The notes beneath the pieces were generated by a model. It saw nothing but the letters and a program-made list of their open reading frames with translations. It did not search any database and was not told the DNA's origin. A stretch of DNA of 64,000 nt from Batillaria attramentaria (lineage: Eukaryota; Mollusca; Gastropoda; Batillariidae), in contig JACVVK020000325.1 in assembly GCA_018292915.2 (NCBI GenBank), forward strand, positions 307,501 through 371,500, in the 5' to 3' direction. Made by a program: the position numbers and the translations under genes. This document shows positions 52,474-64,000 of the stretch, piece by piece. Within the stretch, counting starts at the first letter, position 1; every line of letters begins with the position of its first letter.

Positions 52474-54018
52474 ACAACCTTAACGTTACAGAGATGACAA
52501 AATACTTCAGACAGCTGTTGTGGAGTGGTTCGGAACGGTTCCGCGGAAGATACACCCACCCCATTTCCCCCATCCAAACACTCTTTTTCCCTTCCATATC
52601 GTCATCACCGGGTGAAATATTTGTGTAATTCGTGGGCTGAACAATGCCATGGTCATCCTCTTGGAAGTGGAGGTCACGTATTTGACCGCCATGCAAGTGC
52701 TCCGCAGTACTGGCAGCCATATTGGTATGGTATGGTAGACTTCTCCTCAGCGCGCATATCCATCTCTGCTGAAATGCTCACGGCACCGCAGGGCTGGAGG
52801 ACGAAGCAGTGAAAGCCTGCTGCCGCTAAGCGCTACTTTATGTGTAAACCTCCACCCTGCTATTCACTCTAGCGCGGGCGACAGTATTTCTGTTTACCAC
52901 GACACCGGTCACAGCCTGCTCTTCTTCGAAAGATGAACGTGGGATTTTATAGCGTGCGCACTTGAAGTATGTGCGTGCGTGTGTACACGAAGGCGAGACA
53001 GGCACCGTAAATGAGTCTGCACATGGATTTGACTCGATATGGTAAGGAAAAATCCCACCATATTCCTGCCCACCGGGGACTCGAACCATGTTCGTATGAG
53101 TTCTGAGGGGAAAAAACTGCCGCTTTCAAAGCTCTGAGACTTTGTCAAAAGAATAGATTTTTTGTTTACCATAGCGACCGTTTTCGTGACTTTTCGGCTC
53201 CGGATATCAGAGAAAAACGATATTCTTTGGCCTAAGGCTTCTATGCCTGTATTACACGCCGATCAATAAAGTCGCCAAAACTAGAAACCAATCAGCACAG
53301 TCCATTTGGACCTCAGTGTGCGACAAAATAACCTTGTCTGCTAAGTACTCGGTACGCTTCTAAGTAAGTAGAAAGACAAATACGCCAACCAGAGCCACTC
53401 CAATGGATTCAGATGCTATATTATGTCCCACGTGACTGATTCTGATGCAAGATTTACAGGCTACGTACCATAGATGCATTTTTTTTGTTGTTGTTGTTGT
53501 TTTTGCGGAAAACGCTATATATTCCTCTTACACATAAGGTTGCAGATGACACCCTAGAAATGCTTTAAAATTCACCCCCCCAAAAAATCACAAAAATCTG
53601 GCAGCCCTAGACGCATGTGTAGAGTAAATTTCAACAAATTCCAATATTCCGTTTTTGGCAATGTTGGCAGCGACCACATACCCCCTCATTCCACGGTTCC
53701 GTGCCAGCCGCGCATGAATACAAATAGTCCACAAGCCAGTCTCATTTTTCCCTAATTTTTACTATTACCTGGCATGAAACTTGTTTACAAAGCCAACAAA
53801 AAGCACCAGATTGTTATTGTTTACTCTACACACAAATTTTAAAAGGGGCGAAGATTTTCTACTATATTTAGCGTAGCTACTACATGACCCGGAAGCTAAT
53901 ACTGGTCTGTAACCTGTTTAAGCGCGTTTACTGTTTTCCACAGCGTCGTTGTATGCCCGACAAAGTATTGAGGTTTTTAAGAATGACAGCATCCTTCGTG
54001 CAAGGCGAGCGGGGCTAG

Positions 54019-64000
<9,982 letters not shown>

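Overview
The window is invertebrate nuclear DNA, most likely from a mollusc and probably a marine gastropod (an inference). The signs are multi-exon genes with GT-AG introns, very dense (CA)n and other microsatellites, several tRNA-derived SINE families, LINE 3' tails ending in (ATT)n, and mariner, Tc1 and pogo-like remnants. No bacterial, phage or CRISPR features were seen.

The cellular genes form one family with the domain order of ankyrins: ankyrin repeats, ZU5, UPA, Death domain. Four members are visible as two tail-to-tail pairs. Pair 1 is A1 (+, 1271-5184) facing B1 (-, 13465-9344). Pair 2 is A2 (+, 19446-48340) facing B2 (-, from beyond 64000 down to 54019). A2 is complete or nearly so. 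Its 17 exons join with matching phases into about 836 codons: seven single-repeat ankyrin exons, an unassigned block, a ZU5-like region, UPA, and a Death domain split over the last two exons. B2 has the same exon order and runs off the right edge. A1 and B1 show only the last four exons (most of UPA plus the Death domain).

Layout. 1-683: nothing recognised. 684-14096: copy 1 of a segmental duplication (A1 and B1 3' ends). 14097-18700: LINE ORF1, a CpG-rich stretch that may hold the A2 promoter and first exon, and a broken LINE endonuclease. 19446-48340: A2, with introns full of transposons, including an interrupted mariner, a SINE-interrupted LINE reverse transcriptase, a satellite-like array with steroid-receptor-type half-sites, a pogo-like element, foldbacks, and an antisense exon that looks like the autophagy gene ATG101. 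44580-58375: copy 2 of the duplication. 58376-64000: the remaining B2 exons.

Both ends of the duplication fall in intron 13 of an A gene on one side and intron 13 of a B gene on the other, so copy 1 is a free-standing UPA-Death module of both genes. Death-domain exons of A1 and A2 are far more diverged than their UPA exons or than B1 versus B2. A haplotype-duplication assembly error must be excluded, but this mosaic pattern and copy-specific insertions with target-site duplications favour a real duplication. The family probably acts as cytoplasmic adaptor or scaffold proteins, by analogy with ankyrin, UNC5 and PIDD; this is not shown by the sequence.
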